Source: Alcaligenaceae bacterium (GTDB lineage Bacteria; Pseudomonadota; Gammaproteobacteria; Burkholderiales; Burkholderiaceae_B). Taken from it: a stretch of 13,069 nt of DNA. The translations under genes were made by a program, and so were the position numbers. The notes beneath the pieces are model-generated. The model did not search any database, had not been told where the DNA came from, and was given only the letters and a program-made list of their open reading frames with translations. The DNA lies in contig JAAZDZ010000293.1 of the NCBI GenBank assembly GCA_012512545.1, positions 1 to 13,069 on the forward strand. Direction: 5' to 3'. Every line of letters begins with the position of its first letter. Within the stretch, counting starts at the first letter, position 1. Positions 1 to 6,867 of this stretch are shown piece after piece.

Positions 1-75
1 AGAAGCGGCTTCGGTGGTGGAGGAGGCGGCGGCGGTGGCGGTTCCGGTGGCGGCGGCGCCTCTGGTGGTTGGTAG
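1..75 (+). CDS. TPM-domain (YgcG-type) protein, C-terminal tail, partial
   Basis: This is the 3' end of a gene that begins outside the window. The frame starting at base 1 reads 24 codons to a TAG stop. It is almost entirely Gly and Ser and ends in an Ala-Ser-Gly-Gly-Trp sequence. Such a glycine-rich tail after a membrane segment is typical of YgcG-type TPM-domain proteins, which are membrane-anchored, and the next gene is itself a TPM-domain protein only 11 bases downstream. The assignment rests on the tail and on the neighbour, because the catalytic or binding domain is not in the window. Another Gly-rich membrane or secreted protein is possible. Confidence 0.7.
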   Translation, partial: RSGFGGGGGGGGGGSGGGGASGGW

Positions 76-86
76 AAGGAGTCGCA

Positions 87-581
87 ATGAGCGCACCGGC
101 ATTACTCAAGGAAATGACAGGCTGGGCCAGTCTGGAAGGTCAGTGGCTGCGCAGGCGGCACTTCACCCCCGACGTTCTGGCGGCCATTGCGCAGCGCATT
201 CGCGAGTGCGAACGCGACCATCATGGCGAGCTGATGGTGGCCATCGAGGCGGTCAGCCCGATTCACGAACGGGATTCCCGCATGCGGGCGCTTGAGGTGT
301 TCGGTCGTCTGGGCGTCTGGGATACCGCCGGGAACACCGGCATGCTGCTGTATCTGGCGCTGGATCGCCACCGCATAGAAATCATCGCGGATCGCGGCAT
401 CCCTGCCGAAAATCACGAGTGGGAAGGCGTGTGCGCCAGACTGCAGGCGCGGCTGGCTGAAAAAGCCTATGCGGAAGGCATATTGGCGGCCATCGACGAT
501 ATCGAGTCCATCATGCGCCGGCATTGCCCCCGCGAAGAAGGTTCCAGCGACAGCCTGTCCAACGAACCTGTTCTGCTCTAG
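87..581 (+). CDS. TPM-domain protein, second copy of the pair
   Basis: This is a 164-residue protein of the TPM (TLP18.3/Psb32/MOLO-1) family. The domain covers roughly residues 30-150. It has the usual core: a basic N-terminal helix, an ELMVAIEA strand near residue 49, a short loop leading to ALEVFGRLGVWDT, then a hydrophobic strand LLYLALDRHRIEIIADRGI. No signal peptide or membrane segment is visible, so it should be cytoplasmic or rely on its membrane-anchored neighbour. ATG at 87 is chosen because AAGGAG lies 5 bases upstream; an in-frame TTG at 69 lacks such a site and would overlap the preceding gene. In many betaproteobacteria two TPM genes sit in tandem, often after lemA. The molecular role of this short form is not known. 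Its stop overlaps that of the convergent IclR gene. Confidence 0.85.
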   Translation: MSAPALLKEMTGWASLEGQWLRRRHFTPDVLAAIAQRIRECERDHHGELMVAIEAVSPIHERDSRMRALEVFGRLGVWDTAGNTGMLLYLALDRHRIEIIADRGIPAENHEWEGVCARLQARLAEKAYAEGILAAIDDIESIMRRHCPREEGSSDSLSNEPVLL

Positions 582-1339
582 GTCGTTCTGTTGTCCCGGG
601 CAGGCGTGCCAGGTGCCTGGTGGTATTCGTCGATATGGCGCTGCAGCAGTTCCGCCAGTTCGGCCATGCGGGGCTGGACGCGCTGATTGGGCCCTCCGAT
701 CAACAGCGCGAAACAACGCCCTTCCAGGGGAAAAGGCATGGCCACCCCGCCCAGCTCGGGCGTGTAGCCGCCATCGCCGATGAACCAGCCCCGTTCCCGG
801 GAGAGCTGGATTTCCGTCTCTACAGCGGCGGCAGAAGTCAGCGTGGTCGCCGAATACACCTCAAAGGTCGTTTTCCGCAGAATGGCGGCGCGGGTTTTGT
901 CATCCATCTGCGATAACAGCGCGCGGCCCGTGGCGGTGGCGTGCAGGGGTACGCGCTTGCCGACCGGGGCGGCATAACGCACGGCGTGCGGGGATTCTAT
1001 CGTCGCTACAAACGTTGCGAACGTATCATTGGCCGCTGCCAGAACGACGGTTTCCTGCGTGGCCGCGGCCAGTTTCTCAAGCAGTGTCTGAGTGTCTTTG
1101 GGCAGAGGCTGCGCCTCTTCAATCCTGCCAGCCAGGTTGGCCAGCAGCGGGGTGGGATAGTAGCCCCCTTTGGGTTGAGGCTCGTACAGATAGCCGCGGT
1201 TCTTGAGCGTGCCCAGCAGCTTGAAGGTGCTGGAACGCGGCCAGTCAAAGTGTTTTGCGATGTCGGCCAGCGTGGCTGGGCGTTGTCGCGCGGCAAAGAA
1301 CTCCAGAAGTTCCAGGACGTTGGCGGCTTGTCTGTTCAC
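578..1339 (-). CDS. IclR-family transcriptional regulator
   Basis: This 253-residue protein has the IclR architecture. An N-terminal winged helix-turn-helix (about residues 3-65) has the recognition region DIAKHFDWPRSSTFKLLGTL followed by RGYLYEP. A C-terminal effector domain (about 80-240) contains the family signature around PLHATATGRALLS near residue 130 and a GxGGYTPELGGVAMPF segment near 190-205. IclR proteins are dimers or tetramers that sense small organic acids, and many control an adjacent divergent catabolic operon. The start is GTG at 1339, with GGAG 7 bases upstream. The gene is divergent from the CoA-transferase operon across 105 bases that hold a promoter and a long inverted repeat, so it is the best candidate regulator of 1445-7389. 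Its own promoter is not obvious. The 3' end overlaps the TPM gene by the 4 bases CTAG. Confidence 0.93.
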   Translation of the reverse strand: MNRQAANVLELLEFFAARQRPATLADIAKHFDWPRSSTFKLLGTLKNRGYLYEPQPKGGYYPTPLLANLAGRIEEAQPLPKDTQTLLEKLAAATQETVVLAAANDTFATFVATIESPHAVRYAAPVGKRVPLHATATGRALLSQMDDKTRAAILRKTTFEVYSATTLTSAAAVETEIQLSRERGWFIGDGGYTPELGGVAMPFPLEGRCFALLIGGPNQRVQPRMAELAELLQRHIDEYHQAPGTPARDNRTT

Positions 1340-1373
1340 GTGGTCGCTCCGGGTTTTCCCTGTGTAAATTAAA

Positions 1374-1402
1374 TTGTGAGTTTGTTCCTGTGTGGGTATG
1401 AT
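1374..1402 (+). promoter_or_regulatory. sigma70-type promoter of the rightward operon
   Basis: A TTGTGA -35 box (1374-1379) and a TATGAT -10 box (1397-1402) are separated by 17 bases, close to the sigma70 consensus. Transcription would begin near 1408-1410, about 35 bases before the ATG at 1445. The -10 box lies in the centre of a long inverted repeat, which implies that a regulator bound there would compete with RNA polymerase. Confidence 0.7.
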
Positions 1403-1422
1403 TTATTCCCAGGTAGGAACAA
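1382..1422. promoter_or_regulatory. inverted-repeat operator candidate for the IclR regulator
   Basis: Two 15-base arms, 1382-1396 (TTGTTCCTGTGTGGG) and 1408-1422 (CCCAGGTAGGAACAA), are complementary at 12 of 15 positions, with the outer TTGTTCCT/AGGAACAA perfect. An 11-base AT-rich spacer separates them. The centre is at 1402, inside the -10 box. A third copy of the half-site, AGGAACAAT, follows in direct orientation at 1438-1446, 23 bases from the one at 1415-1423, and ends on the start codon. The position in the divergent gap beside an IclR gene points to that protein as ligand. Overlap with the promoter suggests repression relieved by a pathway acid or CoA ester, which is inference. Confidence 0.65.
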
Positions 1423-1444
1423 TATCACATTCAAGGCAGGAACA

Positions 1445-2671
1445 ATGGAAACAAAACTGGCACGTGGTCCTCTTACGGGTGTTCGAGTCGTGGACATGAC
1501 TTCCGTGCTGATGGGGCCTTTCGCATCGCAGGCTTTAGGCGATATGGGGGCGGATATTATCAAGGTGGAAGCGCCGCACGGAGACCTCGTGCGCGAAATC
1601 GGGCCCGCCCGCAACGAAGGCATGGGCCCGGTGTTTCTGAATGCCAATCGCAACAAGCGCAGCGTCGTGCTTGATCTGAAAACACCGGAAGGCATGCAGG
1701 CCATGCGCAAGCTTCTGAAAGAAGCCGACGTTCTGATGTACAACGTGCGCCCGCAGGCCATGGCGCGCCTGGGTCTGTCCTACGAAGTAGTAGAGAAGAT
1801 CAACCCGCGCCTGGTGTATGCCGGGCTGTTTGGCTTTGGGCAAGATGGCCCTTATGCGGCGCGCCCCGCTTACGACGATCTCATTCAGGGCGCCGCCACC
1901 GTGCCTGCTCTGTTTGCGCAGTCATCCGGCGGTATTCCCCGTTATGTGCCCACCGCCATTGCCGACCGCGTCGTCGGCATCACAGGGGTCAATGGCATTC
2001 TGGCCAGCCTTCTGGCGCGCGAACGCACCGGCCGTGGCGACAAGGTCGATATTCCCATGTTTGAAACCATGGTGGCTTTCGTGCTGGGCGATCACATGGG
2101 CGGCCTCACCTACGAGCCACCGCTGGATCGCGGCGGGTATGCGCGGCAACTGTCTTCCGAGCGCCGCCCCTACCAGACGCGCGACGGCTACATTTGCGCA
2201 CTGGTTTACAACGACAAGCAATGGCGGGGTTTCTTGCGGGAAATCGGGCAGGAAGCCCTCATGGAAGAAGATTCACGTTTCTCCACCTATTACCAGCGTT
2301 CGCAGAATATTGATTACGTCTATGGCGTGCTGGCCAGCATCTTCATGGAACGCACAACGGCGGAATGGATGCAGCTGCTCGAACGCGCGGATGTTCCCTT
2401 CATGCCCATGCACACGCTGGAAAGCGTGCTGGACGACCCGCACCTGAAGGCCACGGGCTTTTTCAATCTGGTCCAGCATCCTACCGAAGGGCCGATCCGC
2501 AGCATGCGCATGCCGATTACCTGGAAGCACAACCCGCCGGCCGAACCCCGCCCCGCGCCCACTCTGGGCCAGCATACGCGGGAAGTGCTTGCGGAACTTG
2601 GCTACACGCAGGAACAAATTGACGCCATGCTGGCCGCAGGCGCCCGCTCCACCACTCACGCAATACAGTAA
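1445..2671 (+). CDS. class III (CaiB/BaiF family) CoA-transferase, rightward operon
   Basis: This 408-residue enzyme transfers CoA between carboxylic acids and belongs to the formyl-CoA transferase/CaiB/BaiF family, normally cytoplasmic interlocked dimers. Family landmarks are the N-terminal GVRVVDMTSVLMGP strand-turn, the GADIIKVE motif (35-42), the FLNANRNKRSVVLDLK segment (64-79), and RPAYDD at 140-145, where Asp144 aligns with the catalytic Asp169 of formyl-CoA transferase. ATG at 1445 is used: AGGA lies just upstream and homology starts at once. A longer reading from 1376 would be translated through the promoter and operator. It is the first gene of the operon and would activate the substrate, with the donor unknown. 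The closely similar paralogue at 9066-10301 lies in the facing operon. Confidence 0.93.
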   Translation: METKLARGPLTGVRVVDMTSVLMGPFASQALGDMGADIIKVEAPHGDLVREIGPARNEGMGPVFLNANRNKRSVVLDLKTPEGMQAMRKLLKEADVLMYNVRPQAMARLGLSYEVVEKINPRLVYAGLFGFGQDGPYAARPAYDDLIQGAATVPALFAQSSGGIPRYVPTAIADRVVGITGVNGILASLLARERTGRGDKVDIPMFETMVAFVLGDHMGGLTYEPPLDRGGYARQLSSERRPYQTRDGYICALVYNDKQWRGFLREIGQEALMEEDSRFSTYYQRSQNIDYVYGVLASIFMERTTAEWMQLLERADVPFMPMHTLESVLDDPHLKATGFFNLVQHPTEGPIRSMRMPITWKHNPPAEPRPAPTLGQHTREVLAELGYTQEQIDAMLAAGARSTTHAIQ

Positions 2672-2683
2672 TTGGAATCCCTC

Positions 2684-3538
2684 ATGATCAGGTCTCTCTT
2701 CTTCGCCCCCGCCAACCGCCCCGATCTCGTCGTCAAGTTTCCGCGCTTCTCGGCAGACTGCAATGTGATTGATCTGGAGGACGGTACGCCGGACGCAGAG
2801 AAAGCGTCCGCTCGCGCCGCGTTGGCTCAAACAGTGAAAAGCGCGCGCGAGGCGGGGCTGACAGGCATGCTGGCGGTGCGCGTCAACGTGCCGGATTCTC
2901 CCCATTACCTGGCAGACCTCGAAGCCGCTTTTGCCTGCGATATTGATGCCGTGGTCATCCCCAAGCTTGAAACGCCAGCGCAGGCGCAGGCCGCCGCTCA
3001 CTGGCTGGAACACGGCTGCAAAGGCAATGATCGCCAGCCGATGCTGATTGGTGGCATTGAGTCCGTGCGCGGGGTGCTGAACGCGGTCAACATCTGCGAT
3101 GCAACGCCGGGCTTGGGCGCCGTGTATTTCGGCGCCGAGGATTTCGCTGCCGATATCGGCGGGCGCCGCACCCGCGAAGGCGACGAAGTGGCGACTGCCC
3201 GGGGCTGGGTGGTCATGGCAGCAAGGGCGGCGGGGCTTATCGCTCTTGATCAGGCAGTGCTGGATATCCGCGACGATGCCTTGTTCACTCAGGATGCCAG
3301 CCGGGGTTGCGATATGGGTTATCAAGGAAAAATCTGTGTGGCGCCGGCCCAGGTTGCCCTGGCCAATGCTGCCTTCTCCCCCACCCCCGAAGAGGTCGAG
3401 TACGCCCGTCGCCTGGTGGCAACGTATGAAGAAGCCACGGCTCGCGGCATCGGCACCATCGACTTTGAAGGCAAGATGGTCGATGGCCCTTTGCTGAAGC
3501 GTTCGCAAGCCGTGCTGGCTGCCGCAGGGGAAGCCTGA
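2684..3538 (+). CDS. CitE/HpcH-type CoA-ester lyase (citryl/malyl/citramalyl-CoA lyase family)
   Basis: This 284-residue TIM-barrel lyase of the HpcH/HpaI aldolase superfamily, CitE branch, cleaves hydroxyacyl-CoA esters such as malyl-, citramalyl- or citryl-CoA to acetyl-CoA and a 2-oxoacid. Landmarks are RSLFFAPANRP (3-13), VIDLEDGTPDAEKASAR (28-44), VRVN (65-68), VVIPKLE (90-96), GGIES with the expected Mg ligand Glu126, and FGAEDFAADIG with Asp153 (149-159). The late motif, usually GK..IHPSQ, reads GKICVAPAQ (215-223), without the His. ATG at 2684 is preferred because GGAA lies 6 bases upstream; TTG at 2672, directly after the preceding stop, has no such site. The gap from the CoA-transferase is 12 bases. 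The exact substrate cannot be assigned; a C5 hydroxydicarboxyl-CoA would suit the neighbours. Confidence 0.88.
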   Translation: MIRSLFFAPANRPDLVVKFPRFSADCNVIDLEDGTPDAEKASARAALAQTVKSAREAGLTGMLAVRVNVPDSPHYLADLEAAFACDIDAVVIPKLETPAQAQAAAHWLEHGCKGNDRQPMLIGGIESVRGVLNAVNICDATPGLGAVYFGAEDFAADIGGRRTREGDEVATARGWVVMAARAAGLIALDQAVLDIRDDALFTQDASRGCDMGYQGKICVAPAQVALANAAFSPTPEEVEYARRLVATYEEATARGIGTIDFEGKMVDGPLLKRSQAVLAAAGEA

Positions 3539-3540
3539 CC

Positions 3541-4809
3541 ATGGCGCGCCAGATCACGCTGGATGAACTGGATCTTTCCGCCTGGATACGTCCGGGCGAT
3601 GGCGTCGTGTTTGGACAGGGCACGGCAGAGCCGCTTGGCCTTACGGCCAAACTGGTCGAGCAGCGCAGCGGTTATTCAGGGGCGCAGGTTTTTGTGCCGA
3701 CCGCTTTTTCCGACACCTTCCAGCCGCAACATGCGGATCATCTGCGGTTCAGCGGCACGGGCGGCATTGGCAGCATGCGCAGGCTGGCCAGCAGCGGCGC
3801 GCTGGACCCTATCCCCTGCCATATTTCTTCGGTGGGCAAATTCATCAGCGAGGGCCTGATCGCGTCCGACGTCGTCATGCTGCTGGTCAGTCCGCCCAAC
3901 GAGCATGGCGAATACAGTCTGGGGCTGGTCAACGATTATCTTCGCGCAGCCATTGAGCGCGCCCGGGTCGTTATTGCCGAAGTCAGCGAACATGTGCCCT
4001 GGGTCCATTGCGACCAGCCTTTGCTGGAAGAAGAAATTACCGTGGCCGTACACACCGATACGATGCCGGGCGAATTGCCCATGGCGGCGTTTACCGACAG
4101 GGAACGGCAGATTGCGGCTCACTTGCAGCCCTTCATTCCCGATCGCGCCACTCTGCAGGTGGGGATAGGCGCGGTGCCGGAAGCCATTCTCGCCTCGCTG
4201 GGCGACCGCCGCGATCTCGGCCTGCATTCCGGCATGCTGGGAGATTCGGTGGTGGACTTCATCGAGAAGGGCGTCATCACCAATGCATACAAAGGCATAG
4301 ACCCGGGCGTATCAGTGACGGGCGCCTTGTTCGGCACGCGGGACAAACTCTATAAACACGCGCATCAGAACCCGGCTCTGCGGCTGTGTTCCACCCGTTA
4401 CACCCACGATTTCCGCACCTTCATGAGCGTCAACAACCTGGTTTCGTTGAATTCAGCGCTTGAAGTCGATCTCACCGGGCAGGTGAATGCCGAGGCCATC
4501 GGTTCCAATTATTTCGGCGCCGTAGGCGGGCAGGTCGATTTCGTGCGCGCCGCCGCTATGTCTGGAGGGGTGTCCATTATTGCCCTGCCAGCCACCGGCA
4601 AGAAGAATGACAGCCGCATCGTCAGTGCCTTGTCGGGGCCTGTCACCACTGCCCGCAGCGATGTCGATCTGATTGCGACAGAATACGGGGTGGCACGGCT
4701 CAAGGGCCTGGGCTTGCGCGCGCGCATCCGGGCCATGGTGGCCATTGCCGCACCTGAACATCGAGACGCGCTTTTGCATGAGGCGCGAAAAACTTGGAGA
4801 GACTTGTGA
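3541..4809 (+). CDS. acetyl-CoA hydrolase/transferase-family CoA-transferase (4-hydroxybutyrate CoA-transferase-like)
   Basis: This 422-residue protein spans both halves of the family that includes 4-hydroxybutyrate CoA-transferase and itaconate CoA-transferase RipA. The N-terminal half has VSPPNEHGEYSLG (116-128) and EITVAVHTD; the C-terminal half has LQVGIGAVPEAIL (205-217), EKGVITN (242-248), SLNSALEVDLTGQVN (302-316) and ATEYGVARLKGLGLRAR (379-395). The segment expected to carry the catalytic Glu as HxEM reads HSGMLGDSVVDF, with Gly231 (codon GGC) in place of Glu. Either this is a diverged clade with altered chemistry or the acid sits elsewhere. ATG at 3541 follows the lyase stop after 2 bases, indicating coupled translation. 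It would transfer CoA or serve a CoA-binding role in the same pathway as the lyase. Confidence 0.88.
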   Translation: MARQITLDELDLSAWIRPGDGVVFGQGTAEPLGLTAKLVEQRSGYSGAQVFVPTAFSDTFQPQHADHLRFSGTGGIGSMRRLASSGALDPIPCHISSVGKFISEGLIASDVVMLLVSPPNEHGEYSLGLVNDYLRAAIERARVVIAEVSEHVPWVHCDQPLLEEEITVAVHTDTMPGELPMAAFTDRERQIAAHLQPFIPDRATLQVGIGAVPEAILASLGDRRDLGLHSGMLGDSVVDFIEKGVITNAYKGIDPGVSVTGALFGTRDKLYKHAHQNPALRLCSTRYTHDFRTFMSVNNLVSLNSALEVDLTGQVNAEAIGSNYFGAVGGQVDFVRAAAMSGGVSIIALPATGKKNDSRIVSALSGPVTTARSDVDLIATEYGVARLKGLGLRARIRAMVAIAAPEHRDALLHEARKTWRDL

Positions 4810-5579
4810 ATCTGACCGACGAAGTGAAATTTGAAGTTGTTGATGGCAGCATTGCCGTGGTGACCATCGACCGGCCCGAGCGGCGCAATGCGATCAACCA
4901 GGGTGTCATCCAGGGCCTGAGGCAAGCCTGGCAGCGCCTTGAGGAAGACGACAATCTGCTCGTCGGCATTCTGACAGCCACCGGCGATAAGGCTTTCTGC
5001 GCAGGTATGGATCTCAAGGAAGCCGCCGCCACACAGCTCAAAGTGCCGCCCCGCGATATGTTCCCCGTGCTGGGAGACGTTATCCATGTCAGCAAACCGA
5101 CCATCGCCGCCGTCAATGGCGTGGCGCTGGCGGGAGGCTGGCTGTTCGCGCAGATGTGCGATCTGTGCATCGCATCCGAAAACGCCGCTTTCGGCATTAC
5201 GGAGGCCAAGGTGGGGCGCGGCATGCCGTGGGCCTCGCCGCTCAGCCAGATGCTGCCGCAGCGCATCTTCATGGAAGTCGTTCTGACTGCCAGACCGCTG
5301 AGCGCGCAGCGCCTCTACGACCTGGGCTACGTGAACGCCGTCGTGCCGCTCGATCAACTTCTGGACAGCGCCCTTGAGATGGCGCGCGGCATTGCCGCCA
5401 ACGCTCCCCTGACCGTCAAGGCGGCGCGGGAACTGGTCTATCTCAGCGGCGAAATGGGGCGTTCGGCGGGCTTGCGCGCTGCCCAGCACTTGTTCGAGTC
5501 CGTCTATCTGAGCGAAGACGCTCAAGAAGGCCCGCGCGCCTTTTCCGAAAAACGCGCGCCTCAGTGGCAGGGCCGCTAA
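4806..5579 (+). CDS. crotonase-fold (enoyl-CoA hydratase/isomerase family) protein, rightward operon
   Basis: This 257-residue protein has the crotonase fold. The first oxyanion-hole strand is DKAFCAGMDLKE (about 58-70) and the second is NGVALAGGWLFAQMCD (104-119), followed by FGITEAKVGRGMPW. Aligned with rat enoyl-CoA hydratase, Glu164 is kept as Glu133 but Glu144 is replaced by Leu113, so ordinary two-Glu hydration is doubtful. Isomerase, hydrolase or decarboxylase-type reactions of the superfamily remain possible. The start is taken as GTG at 4806, which overlaps the previous stop (GTGA) and has GGAGAG 4 bases upstream. An in-frame TTG at 4794 would put the GGAGAG inside the gene. It acts on an acyl-CoA made by the neighbouring transferases and dehydrogenase. 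Confidence 0.9.
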   Translation: MNLTDEVKFEVVDGSIAVVTIDRPERRNAINQGVIQGLRQAWQRLEEDDNLLVGILTATGDKAFCAGMDLKEAAATQLKVPPRDMFPVLGDVIHVSKPTIAAVNGVALAGGWLFAQMCDLCIASENAAFGITEAKVGRGMPWASPLSQMLPQRIFMEVVLTARPLSAQRLYDLGYVNAVVPLDQLLDSALEMARGIAANAPLTVKAARELVYLSGEMGRSAGLRAAQHLFESVYLSEDAQEGPRAFSEKRAPQWQGR

Positions 5580-5635
5580 ACATATTGATCACAGGCTTGC
5601 GAGCCGCATAAACCAACCTCCAGGCAGGACCACAG

Positions 5636-6808
5636 ATGAATTTTGAATTGAGCCAAGAACAGGAGTCCATCCGCGATGCGGTCCGGGCGCTTTGTGAACG
5701 TTTTCCTGAAAGCTACTGGCTGGAACGCGATGCCGATGGCGTGTTCCCCCATGAGTTTTATGCCGCCATGGGCAAAGCAGGCTGGCTGGGCATTGCCATG
5801 CCGGAAGAGTACGGCGGCGCGGGCCTGGGTGTACAGGAAGCCGCCATCATGATGCAGACCATTGCCGAATCGGGCGCCTGCCTGAGTGGCGCATCTTCGG
5901 TTCATATCAATATCTTTGGCCTGATGCCGGTGGTGGTACACGGCACTGAAGAGCAGAAGCAGCGCATGCTTCCGCCCATTATCAAGGGTGATCTCAAGGC
6001 TTGCTTTGGCGTGACCGAGCCCGATGCCGGGCTGAATACCACACGCCTCAAGACCCGTGCGGTTCGCAAGGGTGACAAATACGTGGTGAATGGCCAGAAA
6101 GTCTGGATTTCCACTGCGCAGGTCGCCGATAAAATCCTGCTGCTGGCGCGCACTACGCCCATCGAAGATCTGCCGCCAGGCCGCACTTCGCATGGGCTCA
6201 GCCTGTTCTACACCGATCTCGACCGCAGCAAAATCGACGTGCGCATGATAGACAAAATGGGCCGCCATTGCGTCGATTCCAATGAGCTGTTCATCGAAGA
6301 CTTGGAAATACCGGTTGAAGACCGCATCGGCGAAGAAGGCAAGGGTTTCAAATACCTGCTGCATGGCATGAACCCCGAGCGTGTGTTGCTGGCCGCCGAG
6401 GCGATTGGCGTAGGCCGCATTGCCTTGCAGAAAGCGGCGGCCTATGCGGCGGAACGCAAGGTGTTTGACCGCCCCATCGGCATGAATCAAGCCATCCAGC
6501 ACCCGCTGGCGCGCAACTGGGTGGAGCTTGAAGCGGCTGAATTGCTTACGGCCAAGGCAGCCTGGCTGTATGACAATGGCCGGGAATGCGGCGCCGAGGC
6601 CAATGCGGCCAAGTACTTTGCCGCTGAAGCCGGTTTCCGCGCATGTGAACAGGCCATCCTGACACATGGCGGCATGGGCTATTCCAGAGAATTCCACGTT
6701 GAACGCTATATGCGCGAAATCATGATTCCGCGTATTGCGCCCGTCAGCCGCGAACTGATTCTCAGCCATATCGCCGAGCGGGTGCTTGGTTTGCCGAAAT
6801 CTTACTGA
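5636..6808 (+). CDS. acyl-CoA dehydrogenase
   Basis: This FAD-dependent acyl-CoA dehydrogenase has 390 residues, the usual length. The helical N-terminal domain runs to about 115. The middle beta domain has ACFGVTEPDAGLNTT (122-136) and NGQKVWIST (152-160), the FAD and substrate contacts. The C-terminal helical domain follows. At the common catalytic position (IYEGT near the C-terminus) the sequence reads RIAPVSRELI, without Glu. Instead Glu248 in HGMNPERVLLAAE matches the base of isovaleryl-CoA dehydrogenase-type enzymes (LDLERLVL, Glu254). This hints at a branched substrate but does not prove it. ATG at 5636 has AGGA 7 bases upstream. The 56-base gap before it holds only a small GGCT-TGCG-AGCC hairpin. 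It would oxidise the saturated acyl-CoA to the enoyl-CoA; electrons would go to ETF, which is encoded elsewhere. Confidence 0.94.
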   Translation: MNFELSQEQESIRDAVRALCERFPESYWLERDADGVFPHEFYAAMGKAGWLGIAMPEEYGGAGLGVQEAAIMMQTIAESGACLSGASSVHINIFGLMPVVVHGTEEQKQRMLPPIIKGDLKACFGVTEPDAGLNTTRLKTRAVRKGDKYVVNGQKVWISTAQVADKILLLARTTPIEDLPPGRTSHGLSLFYTDLDRSKIDVRMIDKMGRHCVDSNELFIEDLEIPVEDRIGEEGKGFKYLLHGMNPERVLLAAEAIGVGRIALQKAAAYAAERKVFDRPIGMNQAIQHPLARNWVELEAAELLTAKAAWLYDNGRECGAEANAAKYFAAEAGFRACEQAILTHGGMGYSREFHVERYMREIMIPRIAPVSRELILSHIAERVLGLPKSY

Positions 6809-6867
6809 AAACCATTTTCGCCGAACGCCTTCAACGCAAAGGCGGCCATGAAAAATGAGAGCCGCTG

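Noticed and set aside
1..72. Gly-codon repeat as a DNA-level tandem repeat element
   Set aside because: The GGN triplets are irregular and are explained by the Gly-rich protein tail.
14..295. Alternative plus-strand frame through the Gly-rich tail and the second TPM gene
   Set aside because: It is a frame-shifted reading of a Gly-codon repeat and of the TPM gene, and it loses the TPM motif.
1376..1444. N-terminal extension of the first CoA-transferase
   Set aside because: It would translate the promoter and inverted repeat, has no ribosome site, and family homology starts at the ATG at 1445.
2273..3508. Long minus-strand open frame of about 411 codons opposite the CoA-transferase and lyase genes
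   Set aside because: It lies entirely antisense to two well-recognised genes, has no family motifs and is a product of high GC third-position bias.
5594..5605. GGCT-TGCG-AGCC hairpin between the crotonase and the dehydrogenase genes
   Set aside because: A 4-bp stem is too short to support a regulatory call and no T run follows.
6813..6857. Hairpin after the acyl-CoA dehydrogenase as an intrinsic terminator
   Set aside because: The inner stem is only 6 bp with a 7-base loop and no T run follows, so it is mentioned only as a possible deletion scar.
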